DNA of 64,000 bases from Chitinivibrionales bacterium. GTDB lineage: Bacteria > Fibrobacterota > Chitinivibrionia > Chitinivibrionales > WJKA01. Positions within the stretch are counted from its first letter, which is position 1. Each line of letters begins with the position of its first letter. The position numbers and the translations under genes were made by a program. The notes beneath the pieces were generated by a model. It had not been told where the DNA came from. It did no database searches and was given only the letters and a program-made list of their open reading frames with translations. The stretch lies in assembly GCA_014728215.1 (NCBI GenBank), contig WJLZ01000215.1:62001-126000 (forward strand), in the 5' to 3' direction. Shown piece by piece: positions 25,669 through 34,886 of the stretch.

Positions 25669-26601
25669 TTAATTCACGATAGTTTCGACAGGGAGAATAT
25701 AGTGCATGGGATTGACATGTCGTCCCATATTTCTGACTTCGTAGTGAAGATGAGGACCGGTGCTTCGGCCGGTGTTACCCATATAGCCGATAAGCTCTCC
25801 GCGCTTAACCGGATGTCCTTCAACAACGGAAGCCTGTTTCAGGTGAGCGTAGATCGTCTCATACCCGCTGCCGCTATGAGTGATTTTGACGACATTGCCA
25901 AAATCGCGTTTTGTACCCGAAAAACTGATGATTCCATCACCGGTAGCAAATATAGGAGTCCAGGTTTTATTAGCTATATCAACGCCTTCATGAAATGCCC
26001 GGTAGCCGAAGAGAGGATGTATTCGGTATCCATACCCGGATGTAATCCTTCCGACGCAGGGCCAGATCGATGGATGCTGGGACCATCGGTCATGCTGCCG
26101 GAATATGTAATGCTCCATCCGGGAAAAAGTCTTTTTCTGAAGGCCTATCTGATTAAAGAGCTGTGATATTTCATTCTCGATGTTATTAGCTTCCACCAAT
26201 TTCGGATCAATCAACGATGCCATGATCATATCTTCGATTTTCGGCGGTCCGCCAACACCGGCTTTATGAATATCTTCTCCGATCGTGTTCATGCCGTACT
26301 CAAGCCGGGTCTTATCCTCGAAGGCAATCAGATGCTCTATTTCGCTGGAGCTTTCTTTGGTGCGCCGCTGAAGAAATTTTACAATCTTTATAAGATCACT
26401 GTTTTTTTTCTGCTCACCGGCAACGCCAAGTTTTGAATAGGCATAATGACCGACAACATAGATACATCGACCAAAACCGGCAAGTCCTCCAATACACAGA
26501 AGAAACAGGAGTATGGCGACTATATGAGGAATATATATACGACGACTCTGAACCAACGATGTAGAGTCGATTAGGAGAACTGACCAGCCCTTTTTTTTCA
26601 T
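25669..26601 (-). CDS. M23 family metallopeptidase (murein endopeptidase)
   Basis: A 310-residue envelope protein anchored by one N-terminal transmembrane helix (about 20-45, HIVAILLFLLCIGGLAGFGR). A coiled-coil region (about 60-165) precedes the LytM/M23 zinc peptidase domain (about 180-300). The metal and catalytic residues are in place: GYRIHPLFGYRAFHEGVDIA (HxxxD), ETIYAHL and GRSTGPHLHYEV (HxH). It probably cleaves peptidoglycan cross-links or activates such enzymes during growth and division. AGAAGG stands 5 nt before the ATG. It is monocistronic, 238 bp downstream of a sensor kinase gene. Confidence 0.92.
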   Translation of the reverse strand: MKKKGWSVLLIDSTSLVQSRRIYIPHIVAILLFLLCIGGLAGFGRCIYVVGHYAYSKLGVAGEQKKNSDLIKIVKFLQRRTKESSSEIEHLIAFEDKTRLEYGMNTIGEDIHKAGVGGPPKIEDMIMASLIDPKLVEANNIENEISQLFNQIGLQKKTFSRMEHYIFRQHDRWSQHPSIWPCVGRITSGYGYRIHPLFGYRAFHEGVDIANKTWTPIFATGDGIISFSGTKRDFGNVVKITHSGSGYETIYAHLKQASVVEGHPVKRGELIGYMGNTGRSTGPHLHYEVRNMGRHVNPMHYILPVETIVN

Positions 26602-26839
26602 TCAGACCTTCTCGAAAATCACCTGTCGGCACTGTACTGCGGAACGTGGAGGCAATGGATTTTGAATTGAAACCTTGACAAAAGCGCACTTTTGCGGAAA
26701 CAACAATCAAAACAGCACTGTAAAAATAGGATACAACCCCTTTTTGAATCAAGAAAACCTGTCATTGCCCATAATTCCCTTTTCGTGCTACTACCGGCAT
26801 ACGTTATTTTGCGCACCGACTGCTGTTGCAGCCGCGCCG

Positions 26840-28141
26840 TTAATCCGCCAGGGGGAAATAGATATCAAACTTTATTCCAACTCCCGACTCATTTGTAACT
26901 TCAATAAATCCTTTATGTTTTCTGATACATCGATAGATACGCAGTATTCCGGTATCGCCGTCTTCATTAAGTGTTCCCTGGAGATACTTCTGATCCAGAT
27001 TTTTCATTTTGGCGAATTCGTCTCCCACAACTCCCGTAAATATCATTGTCAGAAGAACATAGGCGCCTGAATTGCTGATAACAGAATGCCCTTTTGTAAA
27101 CGAGTCATCCACGGTAACATCTTTGGTGGCCAAGACGATGTCTCCCTTGTCCTTCATCATGGATGTCATTCTCATGGCCAGAGCGAGCATACTGTTTTTA
27201 AGCTCCATTGGGTCGCCCGATATGAACGGCTCTTCGGCATGATAAAACTGTTTGATCCGGATCCGATTTTTTACCGTCGGCTTTAACAATCGGGACATGG
27301 CCTGTACCATATCGTTAAAATCGACTTTTGTTATCAATTGCGTTCCTTCTTCGGCAAAAGCAAGCAACTGGGAGGTCAACTCGGCGGCACTCTGTGATGA
27401 AGCAATAATCGTATCGAGATATCGCCGCAAAGCGGGATCCTCGTCACCCCTGCGCTTCTGGAGCATATCGGCAAATCCGACAATGACTCCCAGCTTGTTA
27501 TTTAAATCGTGTGCCATTCCTCCGGCAAAGCGCCCGATTGCATCCATCTTCTGAACATCGAACAAATGGTTTTGAAGTTCCCGCTTCTCTTTCTCGATCT
27601 GTTTATAATGGGTAATATCGTAAATTATCCCCTGGCTTCCTGCAAATGACTTTTCCTTGAAACTTTTACCATGCACACACTCGATATCATATGCCCCCTC
27701 GGCCGACATGATTCCGGTAACATCGCCCACAAGAACTTCAATTTTGCGTTTTTCTTTTGTTAAAAGCTGTATTTCGAGGTTCCTGGTCCGCCTTTCTTTT
27801 GTGCGGCGCTCATCGAAAAGACCGGGTGCTCCTTCACTGCCGGTAGCAACACCCTTCAGCAGAGGAAGGACATTCCCCCGCCCCACCCGTTTATACTCAC
27901 GGGGAGGCATGATCATGGAAAAATGCCTGCCGATAAGCTCATCGGGTGAATAATGGAGGATCTCCTCTACCCCTCTATTAACAAAAGTAAAGAAACCGTC
28001 CGGATCGATTATATAGATTATCCCGGACGTTATGTTCATTATCCGGTCCATATCACATTTCAACCGGTCCCGCTCACTTTTCAGACTGCGATAATCGGCA
28101 ATCAGATCCTGCATGTCCTTATTTACATATTCAACATCCAT
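26840..28141 (-). CDS. PAS histidine kinase with degenerate ATP-binding lobe
   Basis: A 433-residue soluble sensor with a short coiled coil, one PAS domain (about 30-180, with a 70-residue insertion) and a HisKA domain with an intact phospho-acceptor in GGMAHDLNNKLGVIVG (His211). The catalytic lobe is eroded. At the N-box, NSMLALAMRMTSMM lacks the second Asn. The G1 box reads IFTGVVGDEF with no DxGxG Asp. The G2 region is EDGDTGILRIYRCI instead of GxGLGL. The C-terminal strands are recognisable (GFIEVTNESG, FDIYFPL). From family knowledge it should not bind ATP normally. It could be a phosphatase, a scaffold, or phosphorylated in trans by another kinase. The reading frame is uninterrupted, so it is not an obvious pseudogene. 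Confidence 0.8.
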   Translation of the reverse strand: MDVEYVNKDMQDLIADYRSLKSERDRLKCDMDRIMNITSGIIYIIDPDGFFTFVNRGVEEILHYSPDELIGRHFSMIMPPREYKRVGRGNVLPLLKGVATGSEGAPGLFDERRTKERRTRNLEIQLLTKEKRKIEVLVGDVTGIMSAEGAYDIECVHGKSFKEKSFAGSQGIIYDITHYKQIEKEKRELQNHLFDVQKMDAIGRFAGGMAHDLNNKLGVIVGFADMLQKRRGDEDPALRRYLDTIIASSQSAAELTSQLLAFAEEGTQLITKVDFNDMVQAMSRLLKPTVKNRIRIKQFYHAEEPFISGDPMELKNSMLALAMRMTSMMKDKGDIVLATKDVTVDDSFTKGHSVISNSGAYVLLTMIFTGVVGDEFAKMKNLDQKYLQGTLNEDGDTGILRIYRCIRKHKGFIEVTNESGVGIKFDIYFPLAD

Positions 28142-28185
28142 CAGAGCTGTAAATCTCCCTTTAATGCAATAGGCGCCATTATTAT

Positions 28186-28214
28186 ATTGTACACATACCG
28201 GAAAGGAATGTCAA
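28186..28214 (-). promoter_or_regulatory. Sigma70-type promoter for the degenerate kinase gene
   Basis: On the minus strand, a perfect -35 TTGACA (28214-28209), 17-bp spacer and -10 TACAAT (28191-28186). The predicted start is near 28179, about 38 nt before the ATG at 28141, with GGGAG in between. This is one of the best promoter matches in the window. Confidence 0.65.
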
Positions 28215-28426
28215 TTTTTCCCACTGTGATCAGTAATAATTGGAAGCGGCTGTTCACGGCTCTGTGCATATGAATGCCCACAGAATGAGCACAGAGGGTG
28301 AATCAAGGTACGAGATAAAGCAGACTTATCGCCCTGGGTAAGGCATATTAAAAAGGCGCCACAATGAAGTAGAACAATGACTCATGGAAGTCGGGAGGAT
28401 GGCCGGAAGCCGGAATATCTTAACGC

Positions 28427-28660
28427 TCAGGCTGTCTTATTCTCTTCTTTGGTTTCTTCGCCGGCAGGTAATTCCGATTTATCGGGTATAATGATCCATC
28501 CAACAATATAAGCAATAACCAGAGGCCAGATACCGGTTGCAATACAGACAAATACAGCAACAAGACGGATAATCGTGGGATCAATCGAAAAATAATCCCC
28601 TAATCCTGCGCAGATACCCGCAATCATTTTATCACTTTCAAGGCGATAGATCCTTTTCAT
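28427..28660 (-). CDS. PspC-domain protein
   Basis: A 77-residue inner-membrane protein with the PspC domain: KRIYRLESDKMIAGICAGLG then DYFSIDPTIIRLVAV, followed by a hydrophobic helix pair (about 30-58) and the WIIIPDK boundary. The tail is acidic (EETKEENK). Phage-shock protein C relatives help respond to membrane stress, but PspA/PspB are not nearby. A strong AAGGAGG lies 4 nt before the ATG. The gene is alone, with about 135 bp to its upstream neighbour. Confidence 0.92.
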   Translation of the reverse strand: MKRIYRLESDKMIAGICAGLGDYFSIDPTIIRLVAVFVCIATGIWPLVIAYIVGWIIIPDKSELPAGEETKEENKTA

Positions 28661-28795
28661 GCTTCCTCCTTAAAGACTATTTAAATTACGCCTGTTGTTT
28701 TTGAGAGACTCGGATGACTTATCGGATGACTTAAGAGTTAATAATATACAATATTAGTAAGGAAAAGCGCAGGAATCTCCAGGAAAAGAGCCTAA

Positions 28796-29920
28796 CTACC
28801 AGGTACGAGCCGCCGCTTCGTTGACCTTGAACTGGAATTCGTTTTTGGAGATGAGTTTTATACAGGCATCAACTACCGTGGGATCATAGAGGATACCCCG
28901 ATTTTTCTCAATTTCAGTAACAGCTTTTTCCAGACCGCAAGCCGGACGGTACGGACGGTGAGATGACATGCTTTCGACAACATCCGCAACCGAAATGATT
29001 TTCGCCTCCATACAGATTTCATCGCCCTTTAATCCGTGGGGATACCCGGAGCCATCGAGACGTTCGTGATGCTGGAGCACGATCTGTCCGATCGGCCAGG
29101 GGAAATCGATGTATTTGATTACATCATACCCTGCCTCCGGATGGCATCTGATAAGTGAAAACTCATGGTGTGACAGGGCGCCGGGTTTATTGAGTATTTC
29201 GGCAGGAACATAAACTTTCCCGAGATCGTGAATCACCCCTGCCATGCGGATCGCATCGATAGTATCCTTGGGCAGGTTCATTTCAGCAGCAATAGCCCGC
29301 GCCAGATCGGTCGTTCGCTGCTGATGTCCGGCCGTGTAGGGGTCACGTTTTTCGACTGTTAAGGCCATCGCATGGATAGTCCCTCCTACTGCACGACGGA
29401 GCTTTCGAAGACTGTAATTGAGTTTCTTTTCGGTCTGTTTATGTCCGGTAATATCCTGGCCTATTCCCAGAATTCCGATAACCTTACCGTTGCCGTTGAA
29501 TCGCGGGGTCATGGTCAGCTTGATCCATATCGGACGACCGTCTTTTGTGCGTTCGACAACATCACAGGAACATGCTTCTCCATGAGTCATAATATGCTTG
29601 CGGGTTTCATCAATAGCTCGCCTGGTCAGGACATCGTCGCTCTCGTATAAAATATCCACTTTCTTTTTACCCACCATTTCCTCGGCAGTATAGCCGAGAA
29701 GATTTTCCGCCCCCGAGTTCCAGTAAACGATATTCCGATCGAGATCTGTTGCGACGATAGTAATTGTTGAAGATGTCTCGAGGATGTTGCTTAAAAATGA
29801 GGCCGTACCCAGAAGCTCGTTTTGAAGCTTGGATTTGTCCTGTTCAAGGTGCTTGACTTTCTGTTTTAATTCATCGAGTGAGTCATTCTGCCGGGTCTTA
29901 GCCGTCTTTCCTTTTGACAT
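28796..29920 (-). CDS. PAS-HD-GYP protein (probable c-di-GMP phosphodiesterase)
   Basis: A soluble protein of 374 residues. A coiled coil (about 10-45) is followed by a PAS domain (about 45-160; TIVATDLDRNIVYWNSGAE) and an HD-GYP domain (about 180-360). Key residues are present: the GHQQRTTDLA His, the metal HD pair in GVIHDLGKV, CHPEAGYDVI, and the signature HHERLDGSGYPHGLKG that names the family, with ADVVESMSSHRPYR after it. It should hydrolyse cyclic di-GMP. The second ATG (29920) is preferred because GAAGG is 9 nt upstream of it and only 3 nt from the ATG at 29926. It acts opposite to the GGDEF protein in the same window. Confidence 0.92.
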   Translation of the reverse strand: MSKGKTAKTRQNDSLDELKQKVKHLEQDKSKLQNELLGTASFLSNILETSSTITIVATDLDRNIVYWNSGAENLLGYTAEEMVGKKKVDILYESDDVLTRRAIDETRKHIMTHGEACSCDVVERTKDGRPIWIKLTMTPRFNGNGKVIGILGIGQDITGHKQTEKKLNYSLRKLRRAVGGTIHAMALTVEKRDPYTAGHQQRTTDLARAIAAEMNLPKDTIDAIRMAGVIHDLGKVYVPAEILNKPGALSHHEFSLIRCHPEAGYDVIKYIDFPWPIGQIVLQHHERLDGSGYPHGLKGDEICMEAKIISVADVVESMSSHRPYRPACGLEKAVTEIEKNRGILYDPTVVDACIKLISKNEFQFKVNEAAARTW

Positions 29921-30011
29921 AACCATACACCTTCATTATCAAGTATACTTCCTGGGCGGGCAATATTTGGCAGTATGATTGTATACTGTTTAAGCCGCCG
30001 TGTCTACTTTT

Positions 30012-30386
30012 TTATAAAAAATTACGGACCACAGTCCGAATAACATCGATGAGTATGATCAGACAGAGGGTCGATTCGACGATCATCAGGAAACGCAGGT
30101 TTTTCAGCCTGCTCCGGAACAGCCAGACGGTTAATGAAAGAGCAATAAGAATAAACCCATACATTTTGAAGACTTTATCATCTGCCAGAATAAGAAGAAG
30201 GATATCGGCTATATAGAATAATGAGAGGATTCCCATGGCAAGGGGGAATTTGCTCTCCTGAACCTTTTCGGGATCCTGATCGACCAGGGAAAGGATCCTG
30301 TCGGGCATAAGAAGCCCGATAATTTCCGCGGCAGCCGCGGCAACAGAACAGCAAAGGAGAAACACGCTGTAAACAGGACCGCTCAT
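30012..30386 (-). CDS. Small four-helix membrane protein
   Basis: A 124-residue inner-membrane protein of unknown function with four hydrophobic segments, about residues 5-28, 45-67, 70-90 and 95-118. Between helices 1 and 2 is a polar loop DRILSLVDQDPEKVQESKF. I recognise no family. Its ATG overlaps the stop of the DUF4416 gene by one base (TAATG) and GGAG lies 5 nt upstream, inside that gene, so translation is likely coupled. Confidence 0.7.
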   Translation of the reverse strand: MSGPVYSVFLLCCSVAAAAAEIIGLLMPDRILSLVDQDPEKVQESKFPLAMGILSLFYIADILLLILADDKVFKMYGFILIALSLTVWLFRSRLKNLRFLMIVESTLCLIILIDVIRTVVRNFL

Positions 30387-30928
30387 TACTGCTCCGCCGG
30401 CGGTTCTCTGAGTTCTTTAACAAGCCGGGCCCGGGCTTTGGCGAGAAAGGACTGAAATTCCGGTTCCCGATAGTCCGGATAGGTCCATGAAAAATATCGA
30501 TACTTTCCCTTCCGAAAATGGAGCGTCACTTCGGCATATATTCCCTTTGCCAGATATATCCTGTGAAAAAAATCTTTGGTCGATGCCAAAACGAGTTTGT
30601 CTCTTGCCAGAAATCCAGGATCGAGATTGATGCATCTTTTATCGGAGCGAAGAAATTTGCTTTCAAGTGAATTGGTATAGGTTTTTATTGTTGCCAGACA
30701 ATCCCTTTCGATAACTCCGGGAAAAGTAACATAGAGTTTCTGAAGATTACTTCCCATCTCTTTCCGGTAATAATCGGTAAAATTATCAAAGGAAACCGGA
30801 CCATAACTGAAATCGGTTTCTCCCCATTTCTTTTTAAGGTATTTCCATAAGCGATCAATCTCAGCGTCTTTTGAACAGGTAATTGCCAGAAAAAGTTTAA
30901 CCGGCTGAGGACGGACTGCAGCTCCCAT
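30386..30928 (-). CDS. DUF4416 family protein
   Basis: A 180-residue soluble protein of the uncharacterised DUF4416 family. Conserved features as I know them are present: an opening PQPVKLFLAI, FSYGPVSFDNFTDYY, EMGSNLQKLYVTF, KTYTNSLESKF, INLDPGFLARDKLVLAS and the YAEVTLHF/WTYPDYREPEF end. The start at 30928 is chosen because GGAG lies 6 nt upstream and the family region begins directly after it; earlier in-frame ATGs (30970, 30940) lack a ribosome-binding site. It is coupled to the small membrane protein downstream. No function is known for the family. Confidence 0.8.
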   Translation of the reverse strand: MGAAVRPQPVKLFLAITCSKDAEIDRLWKYLKKKWGETDFSYGPVSFDNFTDYYRKEMGSNLQKLYVTFPGVIERDCLATIKTYTNSLESKFLRSDKRCINLDPGFLARDKLVLASTKDFFHRIYLAKGIYAEVTLHFRKGKYRYFSWTYPDYREPEFQSFLAKARARLVKELREPPAEQ

Positions 30929-31057
30929 ATACCGCTCCATGACAAAGGTGGATATCAATATATAACTCATTTAAATATATTAAATTATAATCGTAATCCA
31001 AAAGAGAAAATTTTTATTTGTGGTTTGACGGTAGTTGTTAAATCACCTATTTTCAAT

Positions 31058-31081
31058 GGGGTCAATCTTGACTTGGACCCC
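31058..31081. repeat. GGGGTC...GACCCC hairpin upstream of rnfC
   Basis: An inverted repeat with arms GGGGTC (31058-31063) and GACCCC (31076-31081), extendable inward by AA/TT with a one-base bulge. It lies about 110 nt before the rnfC start. A related GAGGTCCGACCCC occurs at 36649-36661, just after rnfB. It may be a repeat element that happens to flank the rnf operon, or a leader structure. Confidence 0.4.
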
Positions 31082-31189
31082 GGGATAGAACTACTTTTTA
31101 TGTCATTTTTCAACATAATTAACCACATTTATACACTCACAAAGTACCCAAATTTTATTTTTATAGATTGATTAGAAGAGGTATGCATA

Positions 31190-32527
31190 TTGTTCGGAAA
31201 ATTTAGCTTTAAAGGCGGAGTTCACCCTTCACACTGCAAGGATCAAACAGCCTCTCTCAACATAGAAACCCTTCCTGCCCCGGAAAAAGTCATTATTCCT
31301 TTATCGCAGCATATCGGCGCACCGGCAAAGATAGCGGTTAAGCGCGATGATATGGTTAAAATCGGTCAGGTGCTTGGGGAAGCCGGCGGTTTTGTGTCCG
31401 CTCCGGTGCATGCATCGGTCTCCGGAAAAGTCGTATCTGTGGGGCCCTTTGCTCATCCATTGGGCAAACAGGTGACAGCGGTGGAAATCGAAAACGACGG
31501 TAATGATGATACCGTTGAATTCACACCTCTGCCCACTCCCTGGCGTGAGGCGGCACCTCAGGAAATCGTGCAGAAAATTTCAGCAGCCGGAATCGTGGGT
31601 ATGGGAGGAGCTTCCTTTCCCACTCATGTAAAACTTTCACCGCCCAGCAACAAGCCAATCGATACGGTTATTATCAACGGTGCCGAGTGCGAGCCCTATC
31701 TGACCGCAGACCACCGGCTTATGCTCGAAAAAACCGAAGAAATGCTGTGTGGAGCCATGATCATTAAAAAGATTCTGGGCGCATCGAAAATATGGATCGG
31801 AATCGAAGAGAACAAACCCGATGCAATAGCGGTAATATCCGAAAAGATTGCTCAGGATAAATTCAAGGAAATTTCCCTGGCAAAGCTGAAAGCAAAATAT
31901 CCCCAGGGTGGAGAAAAACAGCTTATCAATGCTGTAACCAAACGGCAAGTACCATCAGGTGGCCTTCCGATGGACTGCGGCTGCGTTGTTCAGAATATCG
32001 GGACGGCCTATACGATCTGGGATGCTGTCTGCAACGGCAAACCACTCTATCAACGGGTGGTAACGGTCACCGGTTCCACGATCAGAAAACCGGCAAATCT
32101 TCTGGTCCGTATCGGCACACCGATCAAAACGCTCCTGGAACACTGTGATATCGATTACGATTCAACGCAAAAGGTGATTATGGGCGGTCCTATGATGGGC
32201 CTGGCGCAATCGGACTTTACTGCACCGGTCATCAAATCCACCTCAGGAATTCTGGGCTACAAAACATTAACTACAGGCGTAAGAGAGTACGATTGTATCA
32301 GTTGCGGCAATTGCGTCAAAGCATGTCCTATTCATCTGGTACCCTCGTATCTGGCAAAATATGTACAAAAGGGTCTGTACGAAGATGCCATGACCTGGAA
32401 CATACTCGACTGTATGGAATGCGGTTCATGCGCCTATGCATGTCCGTCAAAGATAAATCTGGTCCACTATATGAAAGTGGGCAAGTTTCACGCAATGGGT
32501 ATTAAAAAAGAAAAAGAGAAGAAGTAA
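31190..32527 (+). CDS. rnfC: Rnf complex subunit C
   Basis: The peripheral NADH-facing subunit of the Rnf ion-pumping ferredoxin:NAD+ oxidoreductase; it binds NADH, FMN and two [4Fe-4S] clusters. The 445 residues begin FGKFSFKGGVHP, characteristic of RnfC, with a barrel-sandwich segment (about 35-110), the Complex1-51K-like GIVGMGGASFPTHVKL, INGAECEPYLTADHRL, and two clusters CISCGNCVKACP and CMECGSCAYACP. The start is a TTG at 31190, 8 nt after AGAAGAGG; no ATG in this frame lies near, and the ATG at 31183 is in another frame. It leads the order C-D-G-E-A-B. Confidence 0.95.
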   Translation: MFGKFSFKGGVHPSHCKDQTASLNIETLPAPEKVIIPLSQHIGAPAKIAVKRDDMVKIGQVLGEAGGFVSAPVHASVSGKVVSVGPFAHPLGKQVTAVEIENDGNDDTVEFTPLPTPWREAAPQEIVQKISAAGIVGMGGASFPTHVKLSPPSNKPIDTVIINGAECEPYLTADHRLMLEKTEEMLCGAMIIKKILGASKIWIGIEENKPDAIAVISEKIAQDKFKEISLAKLKAKYPQGGEKQLINAVTKRQVPSGGLPMDCGCVVQNIGTAYTIWDAVCNGKPLYQRVVTVTGSTIRKPANLLVRIGTPIKTLLEHCDIDYDSTQKVIMGGPMMGLAQSDFTAPVIKSTSGILGYKTLTTGVREYDCISCGNCVKACPIHLVPSYLAKYVQKGLYEDAMTWNILDCMECGSCAYACPSKINLVHYMKVGKFHAMGIKKEKEKK

Positions 32528-32552
32528 CGTTTTAGCTGGAAAGAAAAAAATA

Positions 32553-33635
32553 ATGTCGTCAGAGCAAAAGCTTCTTCATATTTCAACATCACCGCACACA
32601 AAATATCAGGAAACCGTTCCATCGATAATGCTGAGTGTCTGCCTGGCACTCATTCCTGCTTTTGCGGCATCGATCTACTTTTTCGGGCTACGAGCGCTGG
32701 TTTTGACCGTTGTCTGCGTTGTCACATGCCTGGCCACGGAATGGGTGATCGTGCGGGTGCTTCTCAAACGGCCGTCAACACTGGGTGATTTCAGTGCGCT
32801 GGTCACCGCCATGCTTCTTGCATTCAATCTACCACCCGACCTTCCACCCTGGATGGCGGTGATAGGTTCGATTTTTGCCATCGGGGTGGTCAAGTGGGCA
32901 TTCGGCGGTCTGGGACATAACTTTATCAATCCCGCGTTGGCCGGACGAGCCTTTTTGATGGCTTCCTATGCCGCGCCAATGACGATCTTCGGTCCCCCGA
33001 GAACCGGGACAATGAGCGGCCTCTCGGAATCAACCCTTGCGTCGTTAACCAATAAAGTCGATGGCATTTCAGGGGCGACTCCGCTCCCGGCTTTCAATAA
33101 AATCATGGAACTGCTGCGGAATGAAAGCACACAGGCATCCGAGCTGCAGTTTCACATAATCGATTTTCAGGAAACAATTTCTCATCTTTTTTTCGGCAAC
33201 GTGGGCGGCTGTATCGGAGAAACATCGGCCGCAGCTCTCATCCTGGGCGCAATATTCCTCTGGTATAAACATATCATCGGGCTCAGGGTTCCGGTTCTTT
33301 TCATCGGAACAGTGTTCCTGCTCTCATGGATATTCAACGGCACCGGCTCGTTTTTCACTTCCGAAGCGCTCTTGATTCCCGTATACCAGATATTCGCTGG
33401 CGGTCTGATGCTCGGCGCCCTGTATATGGCTACCGACATGGTCACCTCACCGATTACCCCTATGGGCAAAGCGATCTTCGGTATAGGATGCGGTCTGTTG
33501 GCTTTCACTATCCGTAAGTTCGGGGGCTATCCCGAAGGAGTGTCCTATTCGATTCTCCTGATGAATCTTGCCGTACCCATGCTCGATCGGTATAACCGGC
33601 CGAAAATCTACGGAAAGGTACATACGAATGCTTGA
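32553..33635 (+). CDS. rnfD: Rnf complex subunit D
   Basis: A membrane subunit of 360 residues in the NqrB/RnfD family with about nine hydrophobic helices. It carries the covalent FMN site SGATPLPAF at residues 173-181 (Thr176 as the probable FMN-linked residue) and the conserved FGGLGHNFINPALAGRAFL. FMN attachment would need an ApbE flavin transferase, which is not in the window. It starts 25 bp after rnfC and its 3' end overlaps the rnfG start by 8 bp. Confidence 0.96.
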   Translation: MSSEQKLLHISTSPHTKYQETVPSIMLSVCLALIPAFAASIYFFGLRALVLTVVCVVTCLATEWVIVRVLLKRPSTLGDFSALVTAMLLAFNLPPDLPPWMAVIGSIFAIGVVKWAFGGLGHNFINPALAGRAFLMASYAAPMTIFGPPRTGTMSGLSESTLASLTNKVDGISGATPLPAFNKIMELLRNESTQASELQFHIIDFQETISHLFFGNVGGCIGETSAAALILGAIFLWYKHIIGLRVPVLFIGTVFLLSWIFNGTGSFFTSEALLIPVYQIFAGGLMLGALYMATDMVTSPITPMGKAIFGIGCGLLAFTIRKFGGYPEGVSYSILLMNLAVPMLDRYNRPKIYGKVHTNA

Positions 33636-34290
33636 CATAATCAAATTATCAGTTGTTTTAACCCTGGTGGCTGTCGGCTCGGGCCTGGTTGTCGCGCTCA
33701 CCTATTCCAATACCAAAGAAGAAATCCAGGCGCAACAGCAGCGCAATCAGCTGGAAGCCCTTCAGGCGGTATTCCCCGAGGGGATTAATATTGAAGAAAA
33801 AGAAGGTTCCAAGCCTCTTCCCGAACAATACTGGGTAGCAAAAGCTAACGATTCGATTGTCGGGTATGCATTCAAAGAGAGCAGCAAAGGTTATGCAGGC
33901 GATATTCAGATCATGGTAGGCGTCGATCTTCAGGGAACAATCCTGGGACTTAAAGTCCTCTCTCATAAAGAGACCCCCGGCCTGGGCGACCGAGTCAAAG
34001 AAACGCCGTCAAAAAAATATCTCTGGACCGCATTTTCGGGGCAATCGGAAAAAAGCAACCCCTGGTTCACCGAACAGTTCGAAAGTCTGAATGTGTATAA
34101 AGAGATCGGGATCAGTAAGTCCGCCGAGTATCATACTTTGCCGGAAAAGAAGAAGGAAGCTCTGGAAGAAGCGAACAACGTAACGGCAATAACCGGTGCG
34201 ACAATCTCGACCCGAGCAGTAGTAACCGGCGTTACCCGGGAAATTCCGTCATACCTGAACCATCTCAAATCAAACGGGAAAGCGCAATGA
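33628..34290 (+). CDS. rnfG: Rnf complex subunit G
   Basis: A 220-residue subunit with an N-terminal transmembrane helix (about 5-26) and a periplasmic FMN-binding domain. The covalent-flavin motif is ITGATISTRAV near residues 188-198 (Thr192 likely modified). KVLSHKETPGLGDRV is the conserved FMN_bind segment. The ATG at 33628 overlaps rnfD by 8 bp and begins MLDIIKLSVV; a longer frame upstream is within rnfD. The stop overlaps rnfE by 4 bp (ATGA). Confidence 0.95.
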   Translation: MLDIIKLSVVLTLVAVGSGLVVALTYSNTKEEIQAQQQRNQLEALQAVFPEGINIEEKEGSKPLPEQYWVAKANDSIVGYAFKESSKGYAGDIQIMVGVDLQGTILGLKVLSHKETPGLGDRVKETPSKKYLWTAFSGQSEKSNPWFTEQFESLNVYKEIGISKSAEYHTLPEKKKEALEEANNVTAITGATISTRAVVTGVTREIPSYLNHLKSNGKAQ

Positions 34291-34886
34291 TCAAAGAAGA
34301 ACTCAAACGAGGCATAATCACCGAAAATCCGATTCTTATCCTCGCCCTGGGTCTCTGTCCGGCCCTTGCAGTGAGCACATCCCTGCAAAACGGCCTCGGC
34401 ATGGGCGCGGCGGCAACCTTTGTGCTGATCTGTTCAAATATTATCGTATCGCTGATCAAGAAATGGATCCCCGAAAAGGTCAGGATCCCTTCATATATCG
34501 TGATTATCGCCACCTTCGTGACCATTGTCGAACTAACCATGAAAGCCTACCTTCCCGAGCTCAATGCTCAGTTAGGAATATTTGTTCCCCTAATCGTGGT
34601 CAACTGCGTAATACTGGGCCGTGCCGAAGCCTTTGCATCCAAGAATAATTTAATTAAATCAGTTGTCGACGGCCTTGTTATGGGGCTGGGTTTTACGGTG
34701 GCTCTCTGTATTTTAGCCATTATACGGGAGATTCTTGGAAGCAACAAGCTCTGGGGTCTGAAAGTCATTCCCGGATTCAAACCCGCGACTATTTTTATCC
34801 TGGCTCCCGGTGGATTTTTCACAATCGCCCTGGTCATGGCACTTACGAATTATTTCCGTCAGAAAAAGGAAGATGCTGAAAAATGA
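34287..34886 (+). CDS. rnfE: Rnf complex subunit E
   Basis: A 199-residue integral membrane subunit of the RnfE/NqrD family with six transmembrane helices. Family marks: ENPILILALGLCPALAVST, VPLIVVNCVILGRAEAFA, and the GLGFTVALCILAIIREILG helix. Together with RnfA it forms the ion-translocating pair around a membrane [2Fe-2S] cluster; the Cys in ALGLCP and VNCVILG are the expected ligands. The start and stop overlap both neighbours by 4 bp. Confidence 0.96.
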   Translation: MIKEELKRGIITENPILILALGLCPALAVSTSLQNGLGMGAAATFVLICSNIIVSLIKKWIPEKVRIPSYIVIIATFVTIVELTMKAYLPELNAQLGIFVPLIVVNCVILGRAEAFASKNNLIKSVVDGLVMGLGFTVALCILAIIREILGSNKLWGLKVIPGFKPATIFILAPGGFFTIALVMALTNYFRQKKEDAEK

